Below, piece after piece: positions 52,901-64,000 of a stretch of 64,000 nt of DNA. Positions within the stretch are counted from its first letter, which is position 1. The number at the start of each line of letters is the position of its first letter. The position numbers were made by a program, and so were the translations under genes. Where the stretch lies: contig CM035423.1 in NCBI GenBank assembly GCA_020310875.1, forward strand, positions 125,090,164-125,154,163, read 5' to 3'. Origin of the DNA: Ceratopteris richardii. Taxonomy: Eukaryota > Streptophyta > Polypodiopsida > Polypodiales > Pteridaceae. Under the pieces are notes generated by a model, which saw only the letters and a list, made by a program, of their open reading frames with translations, searched no databases and was not told the DNA's origin.

Positions 52901-54640
52901 ATATAGATTTACCAATTGCATATGCCAGCAGGAAGTTGAACATTACAGAGAGAAATTACACTACTACAAAGAGAGAAGGACTAGGGATGCTCTATGCAAT
53001 GATGAAGTTTTGCCATTATTTATTGGCAAATAAGTTTAAATTCTTTACTGACCACCAAGCAATTTTGTATTTGGTCAACAAACCATGCGACACCGGTAGA
53101 TTGATACATTGGTTTTTAATCTTGATGGAGAATCATTTTGAAGTTGTAGTCAAAAAGGGGAAAACACACTTAAGAGTGGACCACCTCTGAAGGATAACTT
53201 CAAGAGAAGTGGCTACTGGGGTAAAAGATGAGCTACCAGATGCATATCTCTTCAATGTTGAGATTGTCCCTGAATGGGCCAATTCTTTAGGTCTAGTACT
53301 AACATACGAACTTAAGAACCCTCAAGTAAAAACCCAAGAGAAAGAGGTTGTGAGAACGCAAAATATCAACTTCTTGCAAGAAGTATTTACAGGCAACACC
53401 ATCACAATATCCTTGCTTGTTGTGTAGAAGAACATGAGTATAACAATTGGTTACAATTAGCACATGTAGGTGCACTCGAGCAACACCATTCTAGGCAAGC
53501 GAGGCTATCAAACATAAAAAGGTTAGGTGTGTATTGACCATCAATGGAAAAAGATGTCTGATGACTGTGTGACAAATGTCCTAAGTGCGGTAATAGACCC
53601 TCAATAGAACATGCTACTTTGTACCAGGTAAACCTAATGCCAGATTGGAGTGAACCTTTAGTTACTTACTTAAGGACATGGACCTTTCCAGAGGACATGA
53701 CTGTAGCCCGTAGACACAGCTTCGAACAAGAGGCTATAGAATACAAACTCATTGGTGATAGCTTGTATAAGTAAGGACGAGACAGTTATTTGAGGATATG
53801 TGTGCACGAAAGTGAATATCTTAACCTATGGAAGTTGCACACCAGGGTGGAGCAAGAGGCCATTTCGGACCCTATCACGTTATCAAAGCCATATTATTTT
53901 CAGGATTATGGTGGCCCACTCTACGTATGGATGCCCACACCTATGTAAAACGATGTGATGTGTGTCAAAGGACTCAGTATCCCACATTCAGGGATGAGAT
54001 GCCCCTACGGCCCATGATGGGAGGGCGCGCATTCTCAAAATGGGGAATAGATTTTGTGGGACCTGTTAATCCCCCTGCAAGGATTTTTCATGCTAAGTAC
54101 ATCATAGGTGCCACAGGCTATCTTACAAAATGGGTAGAAGCTAAGGCTACGAGGAAAAATGATGCATGCACCATTGCTAAGTTTTTGTTCGAGAATGTCT
54201 TCACAAGATATGGACTTCCTATCGAGCTTGTAAGTGATAGGGGTACTCATTTTTTAAATGAGGTTATTGAATATCTATTAGAGGACTTCATACTTGTACA
54301 TAAGAAATCCGCACCATACCATCCACAAGCTAACGGACAGGCTGAGAGTACTAATAAGATTTTGTGCACCATTCTCACCAAAATTGTGAACAATCAACGT
54401 TCAGATTGGGATCAACAATTACACCATGCTTTTTGGGCTTATCGTGTAGCCTATAAAACAACACTTAATGCTACAACATTCCAAATGGTGTTTGGTCAGA
54501 ATGCCATGTTGCCTTTAGACTTTTTGATACCCACACTCAAGATCACTCAGGAGTACAAATGGATAGTTTATGAGCTTTCCTCAAGAATATTGGACTTAGA
54601 ACGTTTGGGAGAGACAAGACTGTGAGTAGCAGCAGGAATT
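52901..54640 (+). pseudogene. Element G RNase H and integrase, inverted segment
   Basis: RNase H starts at DLPIAYASRKLN with KFKFFTDHQAILYLVNKPC. Integrase follows with the HQGGARGHFGP zinc part, CDVCQRTQYP, WGIDFVGPVNPPA, LVSDRGTHFLNE, HPQANGQAEST and the C-terminal QNAMLPLDFLIPTLK. It aligns with element A integrase closely (53828-54625 is the best kept part). Fossil with several breaks. Confidence 0.87.
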
Positions 54641-55029
54641 TATGCCGCTAAGAAGAGACAGAAAGCCTACTTTGATGCTCATATTAAAGACAAGGGATTA
54701 TGAGACATGCTCGCAAGTTAGAGAAATGAGGTTATGGACCCATGATCATCAATAGGATATCGAGTAGAAGTGCAATTCAGTTAGCAACTCTTGAAGGAGA
54801 ATTATTGCCTAATTATATTAGCGGATGCCAAGTTAAGCTATATCAGGAACCTTTAACTACAAACATGCTTAAATGAATAACTCTTCCCAAGAAGCAAAAG
54901 GAAGAAGAGGAACGAATCAGAGTTGAAGCCTAAGCATAAGCATTGGAACGCATTAAGCGAATGAGACTATGAAGGAGAGGACTAGATAGAGAACCTCAAT
55001 CGGTGAACGCCCCATGATACCCTGTAGCT

Positions 55030-55356
55030 ATGTGCCAACTTGGCGGAAGAGATGTCCCCAATATCATTGATAGGAGACCATTCATCAATATCACTCTAGG
55101 CCTGGAACCCATGCACATGCCGTATAAGGCTTTAATTGATTCAGGTGCAGCCATGAATGCAATTCGACTCTCTCTTTGCAGGGAATATGAAATTAAGCCT
55201 CTTGAAGCCTATCTCATCGGACTAGGTGGATTAGAAACCCCTTGCATAGGCAAGGTCGAGGTACCCATCTCCATAGAAAATGTGACCCTGGTAGTAAAAC
55301 TGTTAGTTTGTCATGATGATGATATAATAGAAACTATGATCCTAGGCCAAGACTAG
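55030..55356 (+). pseudogene. Element G second retropepsin-like domain
   Basis: Downstream of integrase, as in element A, are ALIDSGAAMNAIR, EAYLIGLGGLETPC and MILGQD. The block aligns with residues about 2700-2795 of the element A polyprotein. DSGA plus ILGxD is the retropepsin pattern. Its retention here shows that the domain is a family trait and not a chance feature of A. Fossil. Confidence 0.82.
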
Positions 55357-56415
55357 TTATATCATTACTCGGTGAGTTTAAATCTTCATAGAAGTGTGCT
55401 TCAGTTGGAACTTGCAGGAAAGTATCATGAAGTACCTCTCCAAAGTGGACACAGAGAGGTGTTGGATGTGACAGAAGTTCCCCCAACCTTGTGCGCATCA
55501 GCACAGCCTACCGAACCCACACAGGAAGTACCACCCATCTAGGAGCGAAAATTAGATAGACAGACAGGAATCCGACAAGTATGACAGCAAGAGTACAATG
55601 GATCTCCCTTCTTTTCCAAAACAGCATGCAGATATGATATTTCTCCCTCGACAAGCCACATGGTCACATCATCCATGTGCTCATTGGTGCAGCACATCAG
55701 AGTGGTTCGTGAGATAGTCCACTCAGGCATACCCTCAACCAAGGTGGATACACAAGGCGACTGTACCTAGTAAGTCAAACACTCCAGATCTTAGGCAACC
55801 CTCTCAATTTCAATCGAGGCAGTACATTTGATAGATTTGGGTGCCCAAGTTCGTGGTGACAGCTCAATCCAAGTCTCGCCAGCTCTGGGTACCTAAAAAG
55901 TGCTTAGTTTATGCTTCAACCTTAGTCAGCTCTAAACGACCTTTGTTGAGACTACTAGAAAACCCTACACACCTTCTTTTGTAAATAACCCTTCATCTCT
56001 TCTAACCCTATGTGACACAAAAATGGATCCCTATGCCTTCGGTAATCACGATGACTCTCAACCCAGCTCATCTTGACCATCGACTTAGTGAAACTAACAC
56101 TCTTATTAACCACGGCATGCAGACCTAGTTAGACAACTTCATATCACCACCGTCCTTGTAACATACACTAACTCTGTAGGTAGTACTCACTCGAAATCAA
56201 TTGTAAAGCCATGCACCTCACACACTCCCACTCACAATCAAGCACGCACTTCTCACAATTCACTTCTCACATCGTTAAAATCACACACTACAAGGAAGCA
56301 TGTTGGTGGTGGAAAGGAATCGAGGTCTCATCTTCTTGGGATCTTAATTATTTTCCATGACTGATGTGGTTTCCCCTTCACTTCAACTTAGGTCCACAAC
56401 ACCAACTTTCCATCA
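55357..56415 (+). pseudogene. Element G ORF2 relic and spacer
   Basis: This stretch corresponds to ORF2 and the ORF2-ORF3 gap of element A. Two short LWVPKK / WVPKF words near 55830-55905 recall the repeated WVPK-type motif of A ORF2. The rest is too decayed to assign. Confidence 0.55.
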
Positions 56416-59400
56416 TGCAAGGGGAAGGTTCTACTAGCGTGATGCTCAGGCGACAGGTTGTGGATTTTTTGGCTCTTCCATTTCAAATTTTGGCTAAGGC
56501 TATCTCAGATGAGTTCTAGGGTTTTACTAGATCGATGCCCATTGAAGAACCTCCTCAAGGATAGACAGAAAGGGTAAGCGACAAGGCACATTGGTTCCAA
56601 GGGCTTGCAAGACCCGTGACAGATGCAGAATTCATATATGAAGCTAATCTAACGTATGGTGCAAATGTGTGGAGATGCTACTAATTATTTTCACAAGATT
56701 TCGGGACTCTCCAAAATAGCAAAGATCTCCAACCTATATGGCAGAGGGCAGGATTTGCAAATTATTTCAATGCTGAACCTCCAAAAATCAGAATTCTATC
56801 GGTGTTATTATTTAGTGGCTTCCATTAGAGAGCAGGAGTGCAAGGAGTTGGACCTTGTCTTCATATTACCATCCTTGGTGAATGACCCTCCTTTCAAGAA
56901 GTTTACATTGTCTCTGGACTTGACCAGGACTACACTTAAGATTCACGGCACTCATACTCCCACAGAGAAGGAGCATCTCATCCCAGAACCAATGAAGCAA
57001 AGCAACGTTGATAAATGGCCCGCCATCTCCGCCATCACCCCTCAGTTAAGCACTCCGCTCAGAATCTGTCTACATCACTTTGCCTTCCTTGCACAGGAAC
57101 GATTCACGATCCCACACAAGCGTTTTTGGTTTGGATTGTATTTGGCCACCACATGGCCCCAGACAATTGACATTGCCACCTATATTTAGGATCAGCTTTT
57201 ATTGGCCGAACATCGGTGGGAGAAGAAGAAGGTCATTCATGGATGTTGTGCTCTCACATGCATCATATACATGTGTCTGGCCTATGATATTACTATAGAG
57301 AGAACCCTACCAGCTGAGCAATTGAAACAATATAAAGGCTCCAAGAAAACCACAAGACCCCTCAAACCCCATCGAGTCAAGCGCATGCGTGGCACCATTC
57401 CATGCCTACAAGTGCCGGCATCACCATCACCTTAGCCCACACCTAAAACCTCGCACCAACAATCTCCAGTTCAACCACAACCAATGATTCCCCCTCTTTG
57501 TGTTCACCTGAGCCGCTCAGCCACACTCTATGAAGTTTCACTAGCAAAGACCACAGTGCCTCCTACCATTACAACTACGGCCACCACAACTGTAGAAGCT
57601 CCCGTAGCAACTTCTACATTCGTCTCTAATTCCTTCACCTTCCCAGTTACAAGTTTGGGCATGGAAGATATCAATACTACATTTGATTTTGAGATCCCCG
57701 ATGTATTGACCAGTGATTTTTAGTTTTCAGATACCCATGTCATCTCTCAAGAATTTGAACGCCCGGCTTACCCCACTACACCATCAGAGGGTGCGAATGC
57801 TAATTCTGAAGAGGAAGACAACGACCACACAGTGACCAATGAAGGTGATGCTGATACTGAAGCTATTGAGGAAGAAGTACACCAATTAGAAGCACATGTT
57901 GAAGTTTTAGGAGAAGCTAGCATGTATGAAGAAGAAACGTCCGAAGCAGTAGCTTACACCATTGGCATCCGATGACTCTACAATAACATGCATAAAGTTT
58001 GGACACGGACCAAACTAACGGAAGAACAAAGCAAAGCCATTTTACAACAAGAATTGGTGAACGACAGCTTCGAAGAAACTTTTATCTTTGCTATGCATGA
58101 GTTGGTTAAATCTATCGGCATGCCAAAAGCGTTATGATTTTTGTTATGGAAGCCCTTACCCAAGTTTGACCCTCGACAGGTTCGTATTCTTAAACGCCCA
58201 GCTACATACATTCACATCCCTACTGGTCCCATCACATCAGCACCGCCTATGGGTTCGCCCACGATCGACTTGACCGAGGAAGATACTTCCCCTGTATATA
58301 CCTGTAGAAAAACCCTTCCTTCTCACTCGGTCCCAACCCCAACCTCCCTTGATGTTGTAGATAGCCTCGAGGTTCGCATTCCATCCCTTGTTTTTGTTTG
58401 GCCCCCTCAATCTAGCCCCATTTTGACTACTGCTCCCATTCCCCCCTGTATCCATTCCACCGATCATGACACCACCCATCATTTCCCCTCCCCCCCATCT
58501 CCCCTCCTATACCACTAATCCGTTGTACTCATTTCTCGTCTCCACATAGCCAACCTCCTTCTATACTTCTTTCACTTCCTTTTTGCAGCCCCGATCTACA
58601 CCTTTTCTGTTTGTAAGACCCTCTCAAGAGTTTCGCCCACCAATTCCCTTTGTATGGCCACCAAGCACACCTCCTCACTAACCTCTCACCACACAATTGC
58701 ACCCACCACCATGCACCATAGCACCTACATCACTCTCTCATGTTTCAATCACTGAAAGTTCCACTAGTGACATGGACATCTCACCCACCGCTTCACTAGA
58801 TGCACAATTACATGCATCCACCACACCACGTAGCACATCACACATGTCACCCATTCGCACATCACTCCTATCACTTGCCACTGCATCCACTATCCCTACC
58901 CCTACTCCCTCTCCCATTGCATTACAAACCACCCTGCATGTTGCATTCCCCACCCTTGCATCATCTTCATCATCCACTATTGATGTTGCTATCCAGCAAA
59001 TGATACAGTGTCTGTAGCAAATTAATGTTGAATACTCATCACTCGGGCAACATTATTCTGCCCTACAACGGACTACACAAGATTTACAAGTATGCTTAGA
59101 TGCACTCACACTGTAGAATGAGGAGCTTAACATAAAGTATCAAAACTTGGAAACCAAATATCAGACATAACAACAAACTCTTGAAGCTTAAGTTTAGGAA
59201 CAAGTCAAAGAAGTTGAATCACAATTAGATGTTTACTTGATGCAAAATGTCCAACTATCATGCAACATGGTGCTTCTTTGCCAACATCTCAACGCTGCAA
59301 AGGAGGAAAATCAACATCTGCAACACCAAAATTGTGAAAATTTTGAAGCCACATTGGAAAATCCGGATACGCCTCTTAGTCCGTCTCGCTTTTAGGCCAT

Positions 59401-60912
59401 TCCCCTGAATCCATGCAGATCCTCCTGGAAGACCATGCACGTGTGCTCGAGGACTATGACCGTTTACAGGAAGAGTGCCAAACTCTCAAGGACACCAATA
59501 AAACTTTGTTGCTTAAAGATTCTTTGGGACCAACTATTGTACAGGAAGTGGCACCACTGGCTCTCTTGGAAGAATTGACCGCACTACGTATGAAAGTACA
59601 AGAGTTACAAACTCAAGTATCTAATATGATGGAACCCCCTCGACCAGAGCCACCACCTGATCTACCAGAACCAGAGGAAATGTTACCTATCCCTGTCGAG
59701 GAAACATTCAAAGAAGAATATGTACCCTTACCAGTTGTTGGTGGCTGCTCATCCCCTGAAGGACAGGACACTTACGAATTATCTCCGCCAGCGTGGTTGA
59801 AGACCATTGAAGAATTGGGTAAGACACACTCTGCTTGCATAGATGCACAACTCCACGTGATGGCAAATCTTGAAGAAGTTATTTTTTGAAGTATCCTTAT
59901 TCTGCCGCTATCGCCCCTTGCCGACATATAATGTCCAGTGAATTAGAGTATAAGCCATATTTCCTTTTGCTAGATGAATATAATTTCCAAGTGGAGAAAG
60001 AGACTCAGAATCGCCCCATGCATGCCACACAATTCGAGCCCGAAGATGTTCCACTAGAAGTACAGCAAGGCCACATATATCAACCCACCTGGTGCATAGA
60101 CTTACTATAAAAGGACCCAAAAATGATGCATACATGGATGTGCGCACCGACACATTTGAAGTACAACCCGTGTTATGGACCGATTACGCGTAGACGTACA
60201 TGGAAGGCATTTGATATTAAGGTTCAAAATAATCGTCAATGCAGGGATCGGCTCAATTATCCCTATCTCGTGCCTGCAACGAATAATACTCTGATTGTCG
60301 GCTATATGATGGCCACCATTCACCATTGGTTACCACATCTACACCCGATGACCGATATTGCCGCTCAAATGACTGTAAAGATTTTTGATATGATGCAGAT
60401 AGTCTTCAAGACCTTTTGACATGTCAAGGCTCCCACTGTAAATACATCAGGCTTTGAATATGGGAATTTGGACTTAGTTTACAACATGAGCATGACACCT
60501 TCTCTCAAGGTATGCTATGCTTGGTACTGCAAATTGAAGTATATGCCTGCCTGCTACAAGCAGACGTTTGAAGAAATGTTCACCACCGGCTTGTGGGAAT
60601 ATCACTCAAAAGTATTTATCAGTCATCCAATGCATTTGCTACACCTGTTTGTTTGTGAACGAATCATGTATTTAGAACATTATATGCACCCACCTCCAGA
60701 TGATCCCCAACCCATTGATTGGGAAAAACTTGAACGTGATCTTATCCGGGGCCTTCACATTATAGAACACACCTTGGCAATGGACCTGCTCACTAACTAC
60801 CTTACTTACGCTAAATCAAGTTCTATCAAGGATGACAGAAATGAGGAAGAGGGGAGTGTTCAAGGCAAAGGTTCAAGTACTGGTTCTCCTCATAGAAGAA
60901 GAGGAAGCACTT
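56416..60912 (+). pseudogene. Element G ORF3 relic, in the envelope position
   Basis: It aligns with element A ORF3 from the start. Shared landmarks are GFYRCYYLV-like sequence, LPSLVNDPPFKKF, KIHGTHTPTEKEHLIPEPMKQ, the basic stretch ending KRMRGTIPCLQVP, the acidic region, and the helical block with FDPRQVRILKRPATYIHIPTGP. Past the P/S/T-rich tract it shows what lies beyond the window edge in A: probable coiled coil (DHARVLEDYDRLQEECQTL, near 59425-59485), then a C-terminal domain with CYAWYCKLKYMPACYKQTFEEMF and HYMHPPPDDPQPIDWEKLERDL. No membrane or signal segment is evident. Fossil with many breaks. Confidence 0.78.
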
Positions 60913-61131
60913 GAAACTACTCAAAAGATTGCATCTTGGCAACAGTGATTTTTATCACTAAAACAATGTAATATATGTACATACACCCAATTATCGCGAA
61001 TGCGACTCCATTTTGTGCAAATCGAGCAGTCCTCAAGCTTGAGGAGTATAGGTAGAAAGCTCACACCAGTTTTTGTAATTTTCGCAAGCCGTTAGATAGT
61101 TCAAATTAGAGGTAGAACCTATTTTTTAACT
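60911..61131 (+). repeat. LTR of element G, inner part, inverted segment
   Basis: CAACAGTGATTTTTATCACTA and CCATTTTGTGCAAATCGAG-like sequence match the sense strand of the element A LTR (14515-14705). It follows the ORF3 relic and the purine-rich AGAAGAAGAGGAAG (60894-60907). It stops at the A-rich CCTATTTTTTAAC, where the outer LTR part at 52900 would continue. Confidence 0.78.
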
Positions 61132-62480
61132 ATTTCCCTCCTCTATGGGTTGTGCCAACACACATCCTATGGCGTGATTAGAGGCATCTACATGTACATG
61201 AAAAGGTTTGTTCCAATCAAGCACAACTAGAATAGGGGTAGAACACAATCGTTGTTTAAGCTCACTAAAGGAACTCTCACATTCTTCTGTCCATTCAAAA
61301 TTGGTTAGCAGGTTGTAGAGTGGTTTAGCAATGATTGCATACATATGTATGAATCATCGATAATAACCGCAATGGCCCATGAATGCTTGTACTTGTTTCA
61401 TGTTCTTTGGCTTGGGTAATTTATTGATTACTCGAACCTTATCTTCATCTGTGGAGATTCCATTTTTTGAAACTATATGACCAAGTATCTTGCCCTGTCG
61501 GACCATAAAAGCACACTTCTCTAGGTTTAAACAGACTTGATATTCCCTACTCTTTTCAAAGATGTGTTCGAGCTTAGGGATATGCTATGGTCTAAGTACT
61601 GAGTGAGCACATAGGTCATCCACATACACTTCTAGGTTCTTTCTTAAAAACTCTTTGAACACATGGCACATCAACCTTTGGAAAGTTGCAGGTGCATTCG
61701 TTACCCCAAAAGGCATTACGCAAAATGCGAAGATACCCCACTCAGTGGCAAATTCCATTTTGTGTTGTTCCTTGGGGGCAATAGCAACTTGATTATAGCC
61801 TAAGAATCCATCAAGGAAGTTGTACACTTCCTTGTCTACGACTCTTTCCAACAGGTGTTCTGTAATGGGTAGAGGATAACTATCCCTAATTGTGGCAGCA
61901 TTGACCTTCTTTAAGTTTAAGCACACTCTCAGCTTACCGTTCTTCTTAGGCATGACTACGATGGGTAAAACCCATTTGGTGTGTTCTGTTTCGTAAATGA
62001 ATCCAGCTTCTATGAGTCTGTCTATTTCTTCTTTGATTTTTAATGCATAATTGTCATTATGGGTACAGGACTTTTGCTTAGTGGGTCTTGCCTCAGGGGT
62101 CATGGGTATTCTATGGGAACATATGTCTGGATCTACGCCTTTCAAATCTTTGTAACTCCATGCAAACACATCCGTATATCGCTTCAATATAGCAATCAAA
62201 ATTTCTTCCTCCTCATTAGTTAAATCATGTCCTATGTACGTGCATCGTTCTTCTCCTTCCTTGATTGCCACTATGACTTTCTTCGTGGTTTCCTTATTGT
62301 CATAAGCTTCTCCCGAACTTTTGTCTCTTAAGGGCATTTGGATCATGATTTTTCAGTCTTCCACCGCATATTTCCTAAAGTTTTCTGGCCCTTCCATCAA
62401 GGGTTCTTCCTCCTCAGTTTTCACATTTTTTTTCTTCCTCACCTTTTGATCTCATTGACTGGAACTTGAATTTTCTTTTT
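61132..62480 (-). pseudogene. Element G reverse transcriptase
   Basis: Minus-strand translation aligns with element A RT: IVAIKEGEERCTYIGHDLTNEEEE, VFAWSYKDLKGVDPDICSHRIPMTPEA, INxKKVNAATIRDSYPLPITEHLLERV, FCVMPFGVTNAPATFQRLMCHVFKEF and LEVYVDDLCAHS (near 61605-61640). The FEWTEECESSFSELKQRLCS and VHVDASNHAIGCVLAQP blocks close it at the segment end. Ty3-type RT. Fossil with several breaks. Confidence 0.88.
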
Positions 62481-62513
62481 TTCTGTTAGGGTTGGTGAGT
62501 TCTGGAGGTATGG

Positions 62514-62653
62514 TGTCACATAATCCTAGTAGGAGATGGTTGAACCATGCCTTAAGAGAGAGGATTAGGAAGTAATCCTCAACCATGGCTTTTGGGGCAA
62601 GTGGTTAGCCCATCGCACTCCTAACCGGGAGGTTGTGAGTTCAATTCCCAACA
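62514..62653 (+). repeat. Left LTR of the TRIM, with a tRNA-like 3' part
   Basis: 140 bp. The last about 65 bases resemble a tRNA: an A-box-like TGGGGCAAGTGG (62593-62604), D-stem GGGC/GCCC around the loop AAGTGGTTA, and a B-box-like AGTTCAATTCC (62638-62648) 33 bases later, which is normal tRNA spacing. The LTR ends in the 3' part of the T arm. Anticodon and acceptor stems are poor. Confidence 0.85.
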
Positions 62654-62654
62654 T

Positions 62655-62666
62655 TGGTATCAGAGC
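62655..62666 (+). promoter_or_regulatory. Primer-binding site of the TRIM, tRNA-Met type
   Basis: TGGTATCAGAGC lies one base after the LTR end and is complementary to the 3' end of initiator tRNA-Met. Confidence 0.92.
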
Positions 62667-62926
62667 CTAGTTGAGAAATTGGGCGAGACGGAGGTTCGCG
62701 CCTCATTCGTGGGCACTTGGAAAAAGCGCTTATCCGTGGTGAGTGTGAAACTGGCCTTGGATGAAGGCGCATGGGCATTTGGGCACCCACGGAGGGTGGG
62801 ATAGGTCCAAATTTGGTCCATGTGCTGGAGTTTGAGATTGGTGGAAGCGCTCATGCATGGAAAGTGGGTCCAAGAAGGGTCCATAAGTGAGCATTGAGGA
62901 CAATGCTCAGTCTAAGGGGGAAGGAA

Positions 62927-63066
62927 TGTCACATAATCCTAGTAGGAGATGGTTGAACCATGCCTTAAGAGAGAGGATTAGGAAGTAATCCTCAACCATG
63001 GCTTTTGGGGCAAGTGGTTAGCCCATCGCACTCCTAACCGGGAGGTTGTGAGTTCAATTCCCAACA
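62927..63066 (+). repeat. Right LTR of the TRIM
   Basis: 140 bp, identical base for base to the left LTR, including the A-box-like (63006-63017) and B-box-like (63051-63061) sites. The purine tract precedes it. Confidence 0.9.
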
Positions 63067-64000
63067 TTGAGACGATCTCTGACATATGGCTTCTACCCAA
63101 CCTAGAAATTCCTCTTCTGATGAACATTCAGGTCTATTCGAATCTACTTCCCATTCCACATCATTCACTTGCTTACTGCATTCAAAGATTTCTTCTTTAA
63201 GATGATTTGCTTCTGGTTCTTGTCTTATGAGGCCTACAGTGAAGATGGATATATCATAACCGTCTTCGTCACAACGAGGGGTCCATTGTTCTTCGTTAAT
63301 TGCAATATTCATAGTCGCTAAAATTTCTACCCAGCCATGGGGTTTGAATTCCTCGTCTCGAAATACTATTGGGACATATGTTGGATCCTCAATGGGTCTG
63401 AAAGTGTGTCCTACTCCTAACATCCTTGCTATAGCACACTCCTCTTCCTTGGCTACGATTTTACACATCTGAAGTTGTGTATCCTCATGTAACCAAGATG
63501 GATCTGATGTTAATGAATGTACTGATTCCTTCTCCTCTTCATTCCTATATATTGTATTCCATTGCAAAGGTGGTACATCCCTATGTGAATAGTCTGTGAG
63601 GTTCACTTTCGTGGTTACTCCTAGGTGTTATAGGTACAAAGAGTTGGTTCCCCAATCTCGTACAACTTGCAATTGTCACATAAAAGGTCTACCTAAGAGC
63701 ATCTCATATGCTTGATTCTTCCCAAAATCGCATATTGCAAAGGTGTGATCAAATTCTACTCCGCAAGTGGATAGGGTAATTCCTTCCAATAGTCCTAAGG
63801 GTCTTTCAATGTGCCCATCTGCCATCTACAACTTCATCCTAGTGGGTCTGAGGGCTGGTTTTCCCCAACGTTTCCATAGTGAAGTGGTCGTGATGGCTAC
63901 TTCTGCACCTGTATCGAGAATGGCTTTGGTAGTGTGACCCTTGTATGTAATGGGCAAATAAGTGTTACCTTCCTGGCCTTCGCTCGCATCGCCCACTTTA
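63067..64000 (-). pseudogene. Element G linker and first aspartic protease, partial
   Basis: On the minus strand the linker between PR and RT is seen (TDYSHRDVPPLQWN, SDPSWLHEDTQLQMCKI, FKPHGWVEILATMNIAINEEQW). Upstream of it, near 63650-64000, is the retropepsin region: KRWGKPALRPTRMKL and the CGVEFDHTFAICDFGKN block. All align in order with element A residues about 1200-1500. The frame continues past the right edge. Fossil with several breaks. Confidence 0.84.

Larger units (their letters stand above)
62514..63066 (+). mobile_element. TRIM-like miniature LTR element inside element G
   Basis: Two identical 140 bp LTRs (62514-62653, 62927-63066) with TGTCACA...CAACA ends flank 273 bp without coding content. 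A tRNA-Met primer site, TGGTATCAGAGC, is at 62655-62666, and a purine tract (AAGGGGGAAGGAA) at 62914-62926. Small size, primer site, purine tract and no genes make it a TRIM, dependent on proteins from other elements. Zero LTR differences suggest recent insertion or LTR conversion. Flanking 5-mers (TATGG, TTGAG) do not match. Confidence 0.88.
52535..64000 (-). mobile_element. Element G: Ty3/gypsy relative of A with its middle in the opposite orientation; continues past the right edge
   Basis: Three segments form it: an LTR part on the minus strand (52535-52900), a segment on the + strand holding RH, IN, second PR, ORF2 and ORF3 relics and the other LTR part (52901-61131), and a minus-strand segment with RT, linker and first PR (61132 to the edge). 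The segment ends correspond to each other: LTR meets LTR and RNase H meets RT at matching points of element A. One inversion within a single element fits best. It is broken, with many breaks. A TRIM is inserted at 62514. Gag and the 5' LTR should lie beyond 64000. Confidence 0.85.

Noticed and set aside
56416-60912. Host gene with coiled coil in the region right of the integrase of element G
   Set aside because: The first 2.5 kb aligns with ORF3 of element A and the region ends at the element LTR; it belongs to the retroelement.
62586-62653. A functional tRNA gene
   Set aside because: The anticodon and acceptor stems do not pair, and the sequence is an exact part of both TRIM LTRs; it is tRNA-like, not a tRNA gene.
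52535-64000. Two separate head-to-head Ty3 elements
   Set aside because: The ends of the opposed segments correspond to each other at both joins, which fits one inverted element better than two independent insertions.

Overview
This 64 kb window is land-plant nuclear DNA made almost wholly of nested LTR retrotransposons. I found no host gene, rRNA, functional tRNA gene or CRISPR array. The plant origin rests on Ty1/copia elements primed by initiator tRNA-Met, on large Ty3/gypsy elements of the non-chromovirus Athila/Tat (OTA) type with a tRNA-Asp primer site, and on a TRIM. The species cannot be read from the sequence; a large, repeat-rich genome (fern, gymnosperm or similar) is a guess.

Left half. 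An older copia element on the + strand (here C1, 14831-47174) is the host of everything between. A Ty3/gypsy element (A, minus strand, 1-14830, running off the left edge) sits in its 5' LTR. A copia element (B, minus, 15730-29179, target duplication AGACT) sits in its gag. A third copia element (C, plus, 34368-46655, target duplication CATTG) sits in its 3' LTR and is itself split by a fourth (D, plus, 36584-43305, target duplication GTATG). Hand-counted LTR divergence is about 4% for C, 2.6% for B and 2.3% for D, which agrees with D being younger than C.

Right half. A very decayed Ty3/gypsy relative of A (E, plus, 47175-49863) is interrupted by a decayed copia element of B's family (F, plus, 49864-52534). 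F is interrupted by another member of A's family (G, minus, 52535-64000 and beyond). About 8.2 kb of G, from RNase H to mid-LTR, lies in the opposite orientation. A 553 bp TRIM with two identical LTRs (62514-63066) sits inside G.

The most unusual coding content is in A. One 2877-codon gag-pol frame carries a second retropepsin-like domain after the integrase. It is followed by a small ORF with repeated WVPK-type motifs, and then by a proline/serine/threonine-rich ORF of at least 878 codons in the envelope position. G carries relics of all three, so they belong to the family. Other points of note are a leader tract with about 20 copies of TCGCGATGG in A, the R-X-R-X-R organisation of B with antisense Ty3 gag blocks, and a tRNA-like Pol III-type sequence inside the TRIM LTRs.
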